A stretch of DNA of 64,000 bases from Cocleimonas flava (lineage in GTDB: Bacteria > Pseudomonadota > Gammaproteobacteria > Thiotrichales > Thiotrichaceae), in contig NZ_SMFQ01000002.1 of the NCBI RefSeq assembly GCF_004339015.1, positions 435,351 through 499,350 of the forward strand. The letters are read 5' to 3'. Shown in pieces: positions 9,994 to 18,845 of this stretch. Every line of letters begins with the position of its first letter. The stretch's first letter is position 1. The position numbers and the translations under genes are program-made. The notes below the pieces were generated by a model. It ran no database searches. It was not told the DNA's origin and worked only from the letters and a program-made list of their open reading frames with translations.

Positions 9994-10584
9994 TTATGAA
10001 TGCGCTTCTTCTTTATTCGCAGCAGGGCTGTGAGTAATAAGCAAGTGAACTAATGCGACAAAACCAAGGTAGATTGAAGTAGTTTTCAAATAACCCGGTA
10101 AGTATTGCGCCACACTTGAAGCATATTGTGCAACACTCATCTCTTCGAACTTACCTGCGAACAGGTAAAAACCAGCATTAGAGATTAAGAAACATACCGC
10201 AACGCCTGCTACAGCTGAGGCGACAAAAGTCGCTAGGCCACGTGCATTTTCCTGATATTTATTCGCAAACCAACGACCTGCGAACCACATTGCTGCGTAA
10301 GCAGGAATCAAGAATGGATATGCTGGAGTGAAGCAATAATGTACGCCACCTTGCGCATCAATCACGATTAAATCGATCACAAACGCTGCCAGGAAGAATA
10401 AAGGAAACGCTAATTTTTTGAGTGAATCACCACGTAGATAAAAACCTACCATGAAGAAGATCGCCCAGGATGCATCAGCCATGTGACTGAATAAATTTCC
10501 GCGAGTTGCAATCATCAGCGCGAGTAAAGCACCACCAATGATTAATTGTGTTTTGGTCGTAATGTTATTTTTTACTGTATTCAT
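9994..10584 (-). CDS. Small polytopic membrane protein of cobalamin context (paralogue 1)
   Basis: About 196 residues with five or six hydrophobic segments. It is clearly paralogous to the product at 18149-18730: both share an SWAIFF segment, AAF-IDLIVI, a PAYPFL/ISYPFL block followed by WFAGRWF/WLAGRWF, and similar lengths. Both sit directly behind cobalamin genes, this one 97 bp after cobO on the same strand. The architecture recalls small substrate-binding membrane components of ECF-type transporters, so uptake of cobalt or a corrinoid is an inference from context. The start at 10584 has a GAGA site; an in-frame ATG 24 bp upstream is possible. A terminator follows at 9906. Confidence 0.7.
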   Translation of the reverse strand: MNTVKNNITTKTQLIIGGALLALMIATRGNLFSHMADASWAIFFMVGFYLRGDSLKKLAFPLFFLAAFVIDLIVIDAQGGVHYCFTPAYPFLIPAYAAMWFAGRWFANKYQENARGLATFVASAVAGVAVCFLISNAGFYLFAGKFEEMSVAQYASSVAQYLPGYLKTTSIYLGFVALVHLLITHSPAANKEEAHS

Positions 10585-10680
10585 ATTTATTCTCAAATAA
10601 ACGGACATATTTTTTCGTATCTATCATTGTAGTATAACTGATTAGCCTCAAACAATGCTAGATACGACCAAAATAGTGTT

Positions 10681-11319
10681 TTAAAGATCAATCCCGGACT
10701 GTGCTTTAAAACCGGCACGATACGCATGTTTTACATCTGCGATTTCCGAAACAGTATCGGCCAAATCAACCAGATATTCGTCTGCGCCTCTACCAGTGAC
10801 CACAACATGCTGATCAAAGGGTCTATTCTGGATATCATCTAACACGCTATCCTGATCTAAATAGTTATAGTTTAAAAGATAAGTCAGCTCATCCAGCACT
10901 ACCAAATCATAGCTTGGATCTTGCAACATGCTTTGTGCGACCTTCCAGCCATTTTCCGAGGTTTCTATATCCTGTGTTCTGTCTTGCGTATTCCAGGTAA
11001 ACCCATCTCCCAACACATGCCAGTCCATTTTTTCATGCGATGAGAAGAACGCCTCTTCGCCGGTATCGGTTCGGCTCTTAATAAACTGACACACGCCTAC
11101 TTTCATACCATGTCCCAATGAACGCGCCACCATGCCAAATGCCGAGCTGGATTTTCCTTTGCCATTTCCTGTTAAAACAAGCATGAGGCCTTTTGATTTA
11201 TCAGACTTCTCAATTGCGCTATCGATGATTTTTTTCTTACGCTCCATACGAACTTTATGGCGTTTATTCCTCTCTGCTTCTTTTTGTACAGATTCTTTTG
11301 TTACCTTATCTTGTGCCAT
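10681..11319 (-). CDS. cobO: Cob(I)yrinic acid a,c-diamide adenosyltransferase
   Basis: CobO/BtuR-type enzyme that transfers the adenosyl group of ATP to cobalt in reduced corrinoids. The P-loop reads GNGKGKSSSAFG after LMLVLTGN, and the VVLDELTYLLNY block matches the family's Walker-B region. Length of 212 residues fits, with a basic N-terminal helix (residues 1-45) typical of CobO. AAGGAA lies six bases before the ATG. It is divergent from cobU and followed by membrane paralogue 1. Confidence 0.95.
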   Translation of the reverse strand: MAQDKVTKESVQKEAERNKRHKVRMERKKKIIDSAIEKSDKSKGLMLVLTGNGKGKSSSAFGMVARSLGHGMKVGVCQFIKSRTDTGEEAFFSSHEKMDWHVLGDGFTWNTQDRTQDIETSENGWKVAQSMLQDPSYDLVVLDELTYLLNYNYLDQDSVLDDIQNRPFDQHVVVTGRGADEYLVDLADTVSEIADVKHAYRAGFKAQSGIDL

Positions 11320-11369
11320 GTTTGTTCCTTAGAATTTAAATTTTGGGGCAGATTACGGGAGTATAATTC

Positions 11370-11390
11370 ATCTTTGTGTATAACAAAGAT
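11370..11390. promoter_or_regulatory. Inverted repeat in the cobO/cobU divergent promoter region
   Basis: ATCTTTGT and ACAAAGAT are separated by five bases, about 50 bp from the cobO start. TATAAT at 11362 is a possible -10 element for the plus strand. No B12 box or other riboswitch motif is seen between 11320 and 11492. An operator or leader hairpin is possible. Confidence 0.3.
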
Positions 11391-11492
11391 AGAAACGAGA
11401 CATATTCTTTAGCCTACCTGCCTACAGATCACTTTTACAAATGACTTTTACCGCTATACTACTGACGACTTACTTTTTCTTGCGATAATGTT

Positions 11493-12071
11493 GTGACTCA
11501 AAAAATACCCTCCACCCCATCTAGCAGCTTAATACTTGGCGGCGCACGCTCTGGCAAAAGCAGTTTCGCGGAGAATCTTGCCAAAGAATCTGGGCTGGAC
11601 GTTATTTATCTGGCGACAGCAAATGCGTGGGATGAAGAGACCAAACAACGTGTTGAAAAACACAAATCTGATCGACCAAGTTCATGGAAAACCATTGAAG
11701 AGCCGATTCATTTAGCATCGTGTTTATTGCGGCATTCCAGACCTGAGAAAATCATCATCGTTGACTGCCTGACGATGTGGCTTAACAATTTATTGATGTT
11801 AGAGAATCCTGCGCAATTAAGACAAGAGCTTGATGATTTCCTCGACTGTGTTTCTAAACTTCAAGGCAGGGTCATCTTTGTTAGCAACGAAGTTGGCATG
11901 GGCATAATCCCCTTAGGCGAACTGACCAGAAATTTTGTTGATGAATCTGGTCGCCTACATCAAAAATTAGGCCATTTGGTGGAGAATGTCACCCTGATTG
12001 TGGCGGGCATCCCTTTAGTTGTTAAACCTCAACGTCATCAAACCACAACAATAATTAACGATAATTACTAA
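11493..12071 (+). CDS. cobU: Adenosylcobinamide kinase / adenosylcobinamide-phosphate guanylyltransferase
   Basis: CobU (CobP) phosphorylates adenosylcobinamide and then adds GMP, the first step of nucleotide-loop assembly. A GTG start at 11493 is used. The P-loop is GGARSGKSSFAE near residue 20, and VDCLTMWLNNL and FVSNEVGMGIIP are characteristic. Length is 192 residues. It opens a plus-strand run cobU-cobT-cobC-cobS-cbiB-cobD with overlaps or gaps of at most about 20 bp. Confidence 0.95.
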   Translation: MTQKIPSTPSSSLILGGARSGKSSFAENLAKESGLDVIYLATANAWDEETKQRVEKHKSDRPSSWKTIEEPIHLASCLLRHSRPEKIIIVDCLTMWLNNLLMLENPAQLRQELDDFLDCVSKLQGRVIFVSNEVGMGIIPLGELTRNFVDESGRLHQKLGHLVENVTLIVAGIPLVVKPQRHQTTTIINDNY

Positions 12072-12092
12072 GATATTCAAATAGAGACACTT

Positions 12093-13139
12093 ATGAACTG
12101 GATAACCACTCCCTGCCTTAATCGTGATTCACAATACAAAGAATATGCGATCGAAAGACAGTCGCAGCTCACCAAGCCACCAGGATCATTAGGGGAGTTA
12201 GAAAATATTGCAATTCGCTTAGCTGATTTACAGCAAACCAAAATCCCTTCAGCCAGCGATATTAGTATTGCAGTATTTGCCGCGGACCATGGTATTGCCA
12301 AGGAAGGAGTTTCTGCTTTCCCACAGGAAGTGACTGCACAAATGGTGATGAACTTCCTCAGTGGCGGTGCTGCAATCAGTGTATTGGCCAAACAATTAAA
12401 TGCTAATCTGGAAATTGTTGATGTGGGTATTTTGACACCACTCCCAGAACAATCAGGTCTGATTATTGAACGCGCTGGCGCTGGTACAGAAAACGCTATC
12501 AATGGACCCGCGATGACAGAAGATCAGCTGGAAATAGCACTAACAGCGGGACATCATGTTATCGAAAGAGCCACCGAACGCGATGCGAAAATATTTATTG
12601 GTGGCGAAATGGGTATCGCCAATACCACCAGTGCTTCTGCATTGTATTGTGCGTTATTAGGGTTAACGCCCGAGGAAACAACAGGTGCAGGCACAGGGCT
12701 GGATGACGCGGGCATCCAACACAAAACCAAAGTCGTGGAGCAAATAATAAAAACCCATCATAAGTGGGGGGGTGACACTAAAGCCTTATTGCAACACATG
12801 GGTGGATTTGAGATAGCTGCTCTCACGGGCGCTTATATTCATGCCGCTCAAAATGGTTTAGCAATTATCGTAGATGGATTTATCAGTTCAGTTGCTGCTT
12901 TATGCTCAGTCAAAATCAATCCTTCTGTGAATGATTACTTATTCTTCTCGCACCTCTCGGCAGAGCACGGTCATCAAATAGTTTTAGAATCATTAAAGCA
13001 GAAACCTTTACTGGATTTGGGCATGCGTCTTGGTGAAGGAAGTGGCGCTGCGGTTGCTGCTAATTTGCTGATATCAGCCTGCACATTGCACAATCAAATG
13101 GCGACGTTTGCTGAAGCTGCGGTTGCAACTCAAATATAA
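12093..13139 (+). CDS. cobT: Nicotinate-nucleotide-dimethylbenzimidazole phosphoribosyltransferase
   Basis: CobT makes alpha-ribazole phosphate from nicotinate mononucleotide and the lower ligand base. Its 348 residues show TKPPGSLGELE at the N-terminus, FAADHGIAKEGVSAFP, GGEMGIANTTSASA and the glutamate-containing GEGSGAAVA near the C-terminus, which is the catalytic-base region. The stop overlaps the cobC start by one base. Codons 224-228 (KWGGD) carry a one-mismatch copy of the dispersed 13-mer, with an A-rich stretch just before it. Confidence 0.97.
   Translation: MNWITTPCLNRDSQYKEYAIERQSQLTKPPGSLGELENIAIRLADLQQTKIPSASDISIAVFAADHGIAKEGVSAFPQEVTAQMVMNFLSGGAAISVLAKQLNANLEIVDVGILTPLPEQSGLIIERAGAGTENAINGPAMTEDQLEIALTAGHHVIERATERDAKIFIGGEMGIANTTSASALYCALLGLTPEETTGAGTGLDDAGIQHKTKVVEQIIKTHHKWGGDTKALLQHMGGFEIAALTGAYIHAAQNGLAIIVDGFISSVAALCSVKINPSVNDYLFFSHLSAEHGHQIVLESLKQKPLLDLGMRLGEGSGAAVAANLLISACTLHNQMATFAEAAVATQI
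12762..12774 (+). repeat. One-mismatch copy of the dispersed 13-mer inside cobT
   Basis: AAGTGGGGGGGTG differs from the core at position 5 (A to G). An A-rich segment at 12747-12753 and ACCCATCAT before the core resemble the extended consensus. It encodes Lys-Trp-Gly-Gly in frame. Confidence 0.55.
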
Positions 13140-13765
13140 TGGCTCATTCATCAACGACTAAATCAACCGTGACATCGAACATCACAACACTGGATTTGTT
13201 ACGCCATGGCAAGTTAGACACGCCTGGCATATTTTGCGCAGAGGCTTCTACGCCGGTAAGCGCTGAAGGCATGCAGGATTTAATCAATACGACCAAGGAT
13301 GGCAGTTGGGATATCATTATTAGCTCACCCCAGCAACGCTGTGTCGTGTTTGCACAGAAACTTTCAAAAGACAAAAACTGTCCATTAGTGATTGATGATC
13401 GCTTCAAAGAGATGAACTTCGGTGACTGGGTGGGTAAAAAGTCGGATGAGTTATGGCAGCAATATCCTGAACAATACCAGCAACTATGGCAAACTCCAGA
13501 CGACTTTGTCGCGATCAACGGCGAATCAATGCAGCAGTTTGCTGAGCGTATTCACTCGGGTTTACAAGACATTTTAAGCAGCTATCAAAATCAATCGATT
13601 CTGGTGATCACTCATGGTGGCGTTATTCGTCAGGTGCTATCTAAAGCCTTAGACCTTGATACCCTAGCGATGTTGAAGTTTTCAATTCATTACGCGCAAC
13701 TCAATCGCCTTTTTTGTTATGAAGATGGCAATTTCTCTTTAGAGTTTTTAGGCAGAAAAAACTAA
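13139..13765 (+). CDS. cobC: Alpha-ribazole phosphatase
   Basis: A histidine-phosphatase family member of 208 residues. The catalytic motif is LLRHGKLDTPG, with LVITHGGVIRQ carrying the second histidine and IISSPQQRC in between. Within this operon it is best read as CobC, which dephosphorylates alpha-ribazole 5-phosphate or adenosylcobalamin 5-phosphate. It overlaps both neighbours by single bases, which suggests translational coupling. A generic phosphoglycerate-mutase-like phosphatase is the alternative, but context favours CobC. Confidence 0.9.
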   Translation: MAHSSTTKSTVTSNITTLDLLRHGKLDTPGIFCAEASTPVSAEGMQDLINTTKDGSWDIIISSPQQRCVVFAQKLSKDKNCPLVIDDRFKEMNFGDWVGKKSDELWQQYPEQYQQLWQTPDDFVAINGESMQQFAERIHSGLQDILSSYQNQSILVITHGGVIRQVLSKALDLDTLAMLKFSIHYAQLNRLFCYEDGNFSLEFLGRKN

Positions 13766-14505
13766 TGAAACTTCAGGATTACAAAACACCCTTCCTGCTG
13801 GCTTTATCGTTGTTAACACGAATCCCGGCAGGTTCATTTACTGAAATCACGGATAAAGACTCTGGAAAATCAGCCCTGTTATACCCCTTGGTTGGTTTGA
13901 TTATAGGGGCAATCATCTATTTACCTGTTTTGTTATTCCCCAATGCTCCTTCCTTGGTGCTCGCTGCAATCATTGTCACTATATGGGCGATAATCACAGG
14001 CGGTCTTCACTTGGATGGTTTGACAGACAGCGCCGATGGTTGGCTAGGCGGTTTGGGTGATCAGGAAAGAACCTTAAAAATAATGAAAGATCCTGTGGTA
14101 GGTGCGGCAGGTGCTATCGCCCTAGTCTGTTTTCTCCTACTAAAATTTGTATCCGTTACAGCGCTGATTGAAAGTGATTTAGCCTGGTTGATCATGGTTG
14201 CCCCTTTACTAGGCAGAACAATGATCTTGCTGACGTTTAAAACGACGCCTTACGCAAACAAGCAAGGCATGGCAAATACTGTTGTGGAAAACCTGCCTGA
14301 AAACACAAGCTGGGCGGTTCTGATCGCAGGTGCTGTGATCGGGTTTTTCGTTTCATTCTGGGGTGTTTTACTGGTTCTTATTGGCTTCTATTTTCTACGT
14401 CGATTAATGCTCAAACGCTTGGGCGGTTGCACAGGTGATACGGTAGGAGCAACCGTTGAAATCAGTGAAATGCTATTCATGCTGGGCGCTGTTTTAGTCG
14501 TATGA
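13765..14505 (+). CDS. cobS: Adenosylcobinamide-GDP ribazoletransferase (cobalamin synthase)
   Basis: CobS joins adenosylcobinamide-GDP to alpha-ribazole in the inner membrane. The 246-residue protein shows the TRIPAGSF start, the metal-binding GGLHLDGLTDSADGWLGG block, and several transmembrane helices. GGCTGDTVGATVEISE near the C-terminus is a conserved loop. It overlaps cbiB through ATGA. Confidence 0.96.
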   Translation: MKLQDYKTPFLLALSLLTRIPAGSFTEITDKDSGKSALLYPLVGLIIGAIIYLPVLLFPNAPSLVLAAIIVTIWAIITGGLHLDGLTDSADGWLGGLGDQERTLKIMKDPVVGAAGAIALVCFLLLKFVSVTALIESDLAWLIMVAPLLGRTMILLTFKTTPYANKQGMANTVVENLPENTSWAVLIAGAVIGFFVSFWGVLLVLIGFYFLRRLMLKRLGGCTGDTVGATVEISEMLFMLGAVLVV

Positions 14506-15428
14506 TGTATTGCCTTTTTGTTGCTCCTTTAGCGTTATTATTAGATTTTCTATTAGGCGAGCCCTCAAGGTTTCATCCACTAATAGGATTTGGTCACCTT
14601 GCCAATTGGCTCGAGCAAAAGCTGAATCGAAAAAACGCGGGGTCTCAATTGCTCTGGGGAATACTTGCCTGGGGCCTAGCTGTGATACCGCTCGTGCTAA
14701 TTACAGCGTTTATAAGCAATTCATTAGACTTGATTTTTCAAATACTGTTTGCAGCAATTTACGGCTGGCTAGCAATAGGCTGGAAAAGTTTGCTTCAACA
14801 TGGTCAGGCCGTTTTTGATGCCTTATCGCAAAATGATTTAGCGCAGGCACGTATCAAAACCTCTTATATAGTAAGCCGGGATACCAGTGAATCTGACGAA
14901 ACAGCCTTGAGCAAAGCAAGCATCGAATCACTTCTGGAAAATGGCTCTGATGCGATTTTTGCGCCACTCTTTTGGCTGGTCATTTTAGGCGCACCGGGCG
15001 TTATTCTTTATCGGTTAAGCAATACGCTAGATGCCATGTGGGGTTACCACAATGAGCGATTTGAATATTTTGGCAAATTCACAGCACGCATTGATGATGT
15101 AATGAATTATATTCCTGCACGTCTCTGCGCCCTACTCTATAGCATTTGTGGAGATACGAAACAGGCTCTTCATGCATGGAAAACACAAGCCAGTTCCTGG
15201 TATAGCCCAAATGCTGGAGTAGTGATGGCAACAGGTGCGGGAGCATTGAATATCAGCTTGGGAGGTTCGGCAATTTATCACGGACATTACAAAGAACGCC
15301 CTACTCTAGGCACGGCTACAGAACCATCATTTACAGATATTCAACGTGCAATGTCACTGATTGATAACGGCGTTTATTTGATCGCTACTGTTTTGGTTTT
15401 TATGGGAGTTCTTTACTATGCCTTCTAA
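14502..15428 (+). CDS. cbiB: Adenosylcobinamide-phosphate synthase
   Basis: CbiB (CobD in alphaproteobacterial naming) attaches aminopropanol phosphate to adenosylcobyric acid at the inner membrane. Family marks are LLGEPSRFHPLIGFGHLANWLE near the N-terminus, YIVSRDTSESDETALSKASIES in the middle, and the NTLDAMWGYHNERFEYFGK block. The 308-residue length is normal. It overlaps cobS by 4 bp and cobD by 11 bp. Confidence 0.95.
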   Translation: MMYCLFVAPLALLLDFLLGEPSRFHPLIGFGHLANWLEQKLNRKNAGSQLLWGILAWGLAVIPLVLITAFISNSLDLIFQILFAAIYGWLAIGWKSLLQHGQAVFDALSQNDLAQARIKTSYIVSRDTSESDETALSKASIESLLENGSDAIFAPLFWLVILGAPGVILYRLSNTLDAMWGYHNERFEYFGKFTARIDDVMNYIPARLCALLYSICGDTKQALHAWKTQASSWYSPNAGVVMATGAGALNISLGGSAIYHGHYKERPTLGTATEPSFTDIQRAMSLIDNGVYLIATVLVFMGVLYYAF

Positions 15429-16566
15429 AAAAGAACCTTCTAAAAAAATGCCTTCTGACAACTTTTCTAAAAACTCTACTAGTAACACACCTGTTAACAC
15501 TCCCATTTACCAAGCAGCAAAAAACAACCACGGCGGCCAGTTAAAGCAAGCCAGTGAACAATACAAGATCCCCGAAGATCAATGGCTAGACCTATCTACT
15601 GGTATTAGCCCCTTTGTATACCCTCTGCCCGAGGTGCCGAATGAATGCTGGCAACGCTTACCAGAAACCAACGATGGTTTAGAAGAAGCTGCAAGCAATT
15701 ATTATGGCAGCCCTTTTTTACTGCCAGTTGCAGGTTCGCAAGAAGCGATCCAAGGCTTACCCAAACTATTTAAGCAAAAATTGAGCGTAGGCATTATCAA
15801 ACCTGCTTACCACAGTCACCAAAAAGCATGGGAAGATGCCGGGCATGAGATTGTGCTAATTGATCACGAGATGATTACATCAAGTCCAGATTCGGCTTCA
15901 AACAAAGACGTAATAGCATCAATCGATATATTGATTATCGTTAATCCAACGAATCCAGCAACACACCTCTACACCAAAGAAACACTTTCGAGCTTGCATC
16001 AACAGTTAAGCAAAAAAGGGGGCTGCCTAATCATTGACGAAGCCTTCATCGATGCCACACCCGAGTACAGTTTAATAGAACAAACCCCGTTACAAGGACT
16101 GATTGTGTTGCGCTCAATCGGAAAATTCTTTGGCCTTGCAGGAATTAGGTTGGGATTTGTCTGGGCTGAGGAGAATATTTTACAAGCGCTTGCTAAACAG
16201 CAAGACGATTGGTCTGTTAGCCACCCTGCGCGCTGGGCAGGCAAAGTGGCGCTTGCAGATAAAACTTGGCAACAACTACAAAGAGAGCGATTAATACCTG
16301 CCGCATTACGTTTAAAGGAATTGCTGTCTAAATCATTTAGCAAAAAAGTCCCTGTAAGTAGGGGGGTGGCTTTAAATACAGCGTTATTTGCTTATTTAGA
16401 AATAGAAACCGCCGCAGAGATTTATCAACTCCTTGCAGCACAAGGCGTGCTGGTGAGGTTGTTTAACGAATCAAATTATCAAAACAATGCGCTTCGTTTT
16501 GGGTTACCGGCCACTGAATTCGAGTGGACTCATTTGGAACAAGCCCTTGCAACGTTAAACAGCTAA
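15418..16566 (+). CDS. cobD: Threonine-phosphate decarboxylase (PLP enzyme)
   Basis: A 382-residue aminotransferase-fold enzyme (CobD in Salmonella naming, CobC in Pseudomonas denitrificans naming) making aminopropanol phosphate for CbiB. LDLSTGISPFVYPLP opens the conserved part, IIDEAFID and the PLP-lysine motif LRSIGKFFGLAGIRLGF follow. The first 35 or so residues are a low-complexity Ser/Lys/Pro/Thr extension from a short DNA repeat; an internal ATG at 15448 may be the real start. An exact copy of the dispersed 13-mer, with its A-tract, lies in frame at residues 314-317 (Ser-Arg-Gly-Val). It is the last gene of the cob run and is convergent with cobQ. Confidence 0.92.
   Translation: MPSKKEPSKKMPSDNFSKNSTSNTPVNTPIYQAAKNNHGGQLKQASEQYKIPEDQWLDLSTGISPFVYPLPEVPNECWQRLPETNDGLEEAASNYYGSPFLLPVAGSQEAIQGLPKLFKQKLSVGIIKPAYHSHQKAWEDAGHEIVLIDHEMITSSPDSASNKDVIASIDILIIVNPTNPATHLYTKETLSSLHQQLSKKGGCLIIDEAFIDATPEYSLIEQTPLQGLIVLRSIGKFFGLAGIRLGFVWAEENILQALAKQQDDWSVSHPARWAGKVALADKTWQQLQRERLIPAALRLKELLSKSFSKKVPVSRGVALNTALFAYLEIETAAEIYQLLAAQGVLVRLFNESNYQNNALRFGLPATEFEWTHLEQALATLNS
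16356..16368 (+). repeat. Dispersed 13-mer AAGTAGGGGGGTG, copy inside cobD
   Basis: Exact core with full extended context: six A residues at 16342-16347, the GTCCCTGT spacer, and a trailing CTTT, all read as codons of the threonine-phosphate decarboxylase. Confidence 0.85.
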
Positions 16567-16604
16567 TAACGAATAAATTTAAGCACTGAATAAACCAGCG
16601 AATA

Positions 16605-18089
16605 TCACTGTTTTTGCGTGATGCTGATGATATCGTCCATTGCTAAGCTGTCTTCAATCGCATCTGCCAAACGCTCTAATTGAGATTCTCGCTGAGTATT
16701 GATGTCGAACTGTTCGATGGTTGTAGCCCCCGCCCAATCCAGTATTGCTTGCAGACTATCCGGCGTATCGAAAAATCCATGCAAATAGGTACAAAGGATT
16801 TGATCATCTGTAGATATCGCGCCGTCAGGCTTAGCATCCTCATGATTGCTATCCAGTAAAACTGCTGGATTTTCCAATGCCTTGCCGTGCGTAATACCTG
16901 CGTGGATTTCATAGCCTGTAATTGGCGCGTCAGTAAAAGCGAGTTTTCCACCGACGTTTGTCAGTTGTTTTTCTGCCTGAAGCGTTGTGTGGAAATCCAT
17001 CAAGGCCAGACCTATGTGGTCAGTGATTTCACCCTCTATACCCAGTGGGTCAGATATTGTTTTGCCTAGCATCTGGAGTCCACCACAAATACCGATAAGC
17101 TTACCGCCATATCGTAGGTGTTTATTAATCGCTTCTTCCCAGCCTTGAGATTTTAGCCATTGCAGATCAAAACCGACATTTTTACTGCCGGGTAAAATAA
17201 TTAAGTCGGCGGGCGGTATCGTTTCTAGATGAGAAATATATTCAACGTCTAATTCGGGATGCAATCGTAACGGCTCAAAATCGGTGTGATTGCTGATATG
17301 CGGCAATCGCGGAATGATGATTTTAAATTGCTGATTATCGTCAGCTTTTACATTCTCGGGGACGGCATCTTCCGCATCCAAATGTAAACCATGCAAATAA
17401 GGCAATACGCCTAAAACAGGTTTACCGGTCTTTTCTTCTAGCCAATCCAGACCGCCTTGTAATAAAGCAATATCGCCACGAAAACGATTGATGACAAAGC
17501 CTTTGACCAAGGCTTGCTCTTCTTCACTCAGTAATTCTAATGTGCCTACCAAATGTGCAAACACACCACCTTTATCAATATCCGCAATTATAATGACAGG
17601 ACAATTAGCTTTCAGAGCAAACCCCATATTAGCAATATCACCTTTACGCAGATTAATTTCTGCTGGGCTTCCTGCGCCTTCTACAAGGATATGTTGGTAT
17701 TGCTCACTGAGCATATTGAACGAGTCAAACACAGCTTCCGCTGCTTTAGGCTTATATTCGTGGTAATCCAGCGCTTCCAGATTACCAATCGAGTGGCCTT
17801 GCAGGATAACCTGCGCTCCCGTATCGGTATTCGGCTTTAACAACACAGGATTCATATGCACGCTAAGTGGCACATTAGCGGCTTGCGCCTGTAGTGCTTG
17901 GGCACGCCCTATTTCGCCACCATCGGGAGTAACCGCGCTATTTAGCGCCATGTTTTGGGGTTTAAACGGCGCGACAGACATGCCACGCCGATAAAAGACT
18001 CGACACAAGCCAGCAACCAGAATGCTCTTTCCAGCATCGGAGGTTGTGCCTTGCACCATTAGTGCACCAGTGAGTTCTTGTTTAGCCAT
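16605..18089 (-). CDS. cobQ: Cobyric acid synthase
   Basis: CobQ (CbiP) amidates four carboxylates of adenosylcobyrinic a,c-diamide using glutamine and ATP. The N-terminal P-loop-like domain opens with [12 protein letters not shown] and continues to [12 protein letters not shown]. The C-terminal glutamine amidotransferase domain carries the nucleophile cysteine in [11 protein letters not shown] and [10 protein letters not shown]. Length of 494 residues is normal. It follows membrane paralogue 2 and btuB on the same strand, so it probably belongs to the riboswitch-controlled transcript. Confidence 0.96.
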   Translation of the reverse strand: MAKQELTGALMVQGTTSDAGKSILVAGLCRVFYRRGMSVAPFKPQNMALNSAVTPDGGEIGRAQALQAQAANVPLSVHMNPVLLKPNTDTGAQVILQGHSIGNLEALDYHEYKPKAAEAVFDSFNMLSEQYQHILVEGAGSPAEINLRKGDIANMGFALKANCPVIIIADIDKGGVFAHLVGTLELLSEEEQALVKGFVINRFRGDIALLQGGLDWLEEKTGKPVLGVLPYLHGLHLDAEDAVPENVKADDNQQFKIIIPRLPHISNHTDFEPLRLHPELDVEYISHLETIPPADLIILPGSKNVGFDLQWLKSQGWEEAINKHLRYGGKLIGICGGLQMLGKTISDPLGIEGEITDHIGLALMDFHTTLQAEKQLTNVGGKLAFTDAPITGYEIHAGITHGKALENPAVLLDSNHEDAKPDGAISTDDQILCTYLHGFFDTPDSLQAILDWAGATTIEQFDINTQRESQLERLADAIEDSLAMDDIISITQKQ

Positions 18090-18148
18090 TTTCGGGATAG
18101 CTTCTAAAACTCTAATATCGGAATAAGAATATTAAGTACAAAAATGAC

Positions 18149-18730
18149 TTATGAAGTACGAGCTTCTTGACTAAATTTGCTAGCTTGAATAAATGCCCAA
18201 TGAACGACTGCAGCCATTGCCAGGTACATCACGGTTGTCTTCATAAACATCGGTAAGAATCTGGCAATACGACCGGCAAACTCAGCCATGCTTGTTTCTG
18301 CAAAGCGACCCGAGAAGAAGTAGAAGCCGCCGCTCGAAATAATATTACAGACCGTTATTCCAACAACTGCAGCACCGATAAAGTAAAGCAATCCACGTAG
18401 ATTTTCGCTGTAATGATTAGAGAACCATCGCCCAGCCAACCATAAAGAGCCATAAGCTGGCGCTAAGAATGGATATGATATGGTAAAGCAGAAACTTTCT
18501 CCGCCCTTTGATTCAATCACAATCAGATCGACAATAAACGCAGCGAGTAAAAAAATCGGTAAACCTATCGCAGAGCGCAGATAAAAACCAAGGATAAAGA
18601 AAATTGCCCAGGAAGCATCTTGAATATGGTGAAAAAAATGACTGCGGGTAGTGATCAAAATCAGCATTAACAAACCACCAATCAAAAACGTTTGGTTTTT
18701 AGTTAAGGAACTCGCTTTAAATTCAGACAT
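18149..18730 (-). CDS. Small polytopic membrane protein of cobalamin context (paralogue 2)
   Basis: About 193 residues with five or six hydrophobic segments, homologous along its length to the protein at 9994-10584. GTGGAG lies six bases before the ATG at 18730. It sits between btuB and cobQ in the same direction, so riboswitch control is expected. A role in moving cobalt or corrinoids across the inner membrane is an inference from this position; no ECF ATPase or BtuCD genes are in the window. I do not recognise a firmly named family. Confidence 0.7.
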   Translation of the reverse strand: MSEFKASSLTKNQTFLIGGLLMLILITTRSHFFHHIQDASWAIFFILGFYLRSAIGLPIFLLAAFIVDLIVIESKGGESFCFTISYPFLAPAYGSLWLAGRWFSNHYSENLRGLLYFIGAAVVGITVCNIISSGGFYFFSGRFAETSMAEFAGRIARFLPMFMKTTVMYLAMAAVVHWAFIQASKFSQEARTS

Positions 18731-18766
18731 GTTGGACTCCACTTTAATAGGGTTGTACATACAACA

Positions 18767-18820
18767 CCTCTCTGCTTTCTTTGGTACTTATAAAAGCCCT
18801 GATTAAATCAGGCAGAGAGG
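18767..18820 (-). other. Nested hairpin between btuB and membrane paralogue 2
   Basis: CCTCTCTGC (18767-18775) pairs with GCAGAGAGG (18812-18820), and inside this is a small CCTGATT/AATCAGG hairpin followed on the minus strand by GGCTTTTAT. It may partly terminate the btuB transcript or process the message, lowering expression of the downstream genes. Confidence 0.45.
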
Positions 18821-18845
18821 TTATCAACTAACAAATTTGAGACGC

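Noticed and set aside
11320-11492. Second cobalamin riboswitch in the cobO/cobU divergent region
   Set aside because: No B12 box, no CCCCCGCAAC-type element and too little space.
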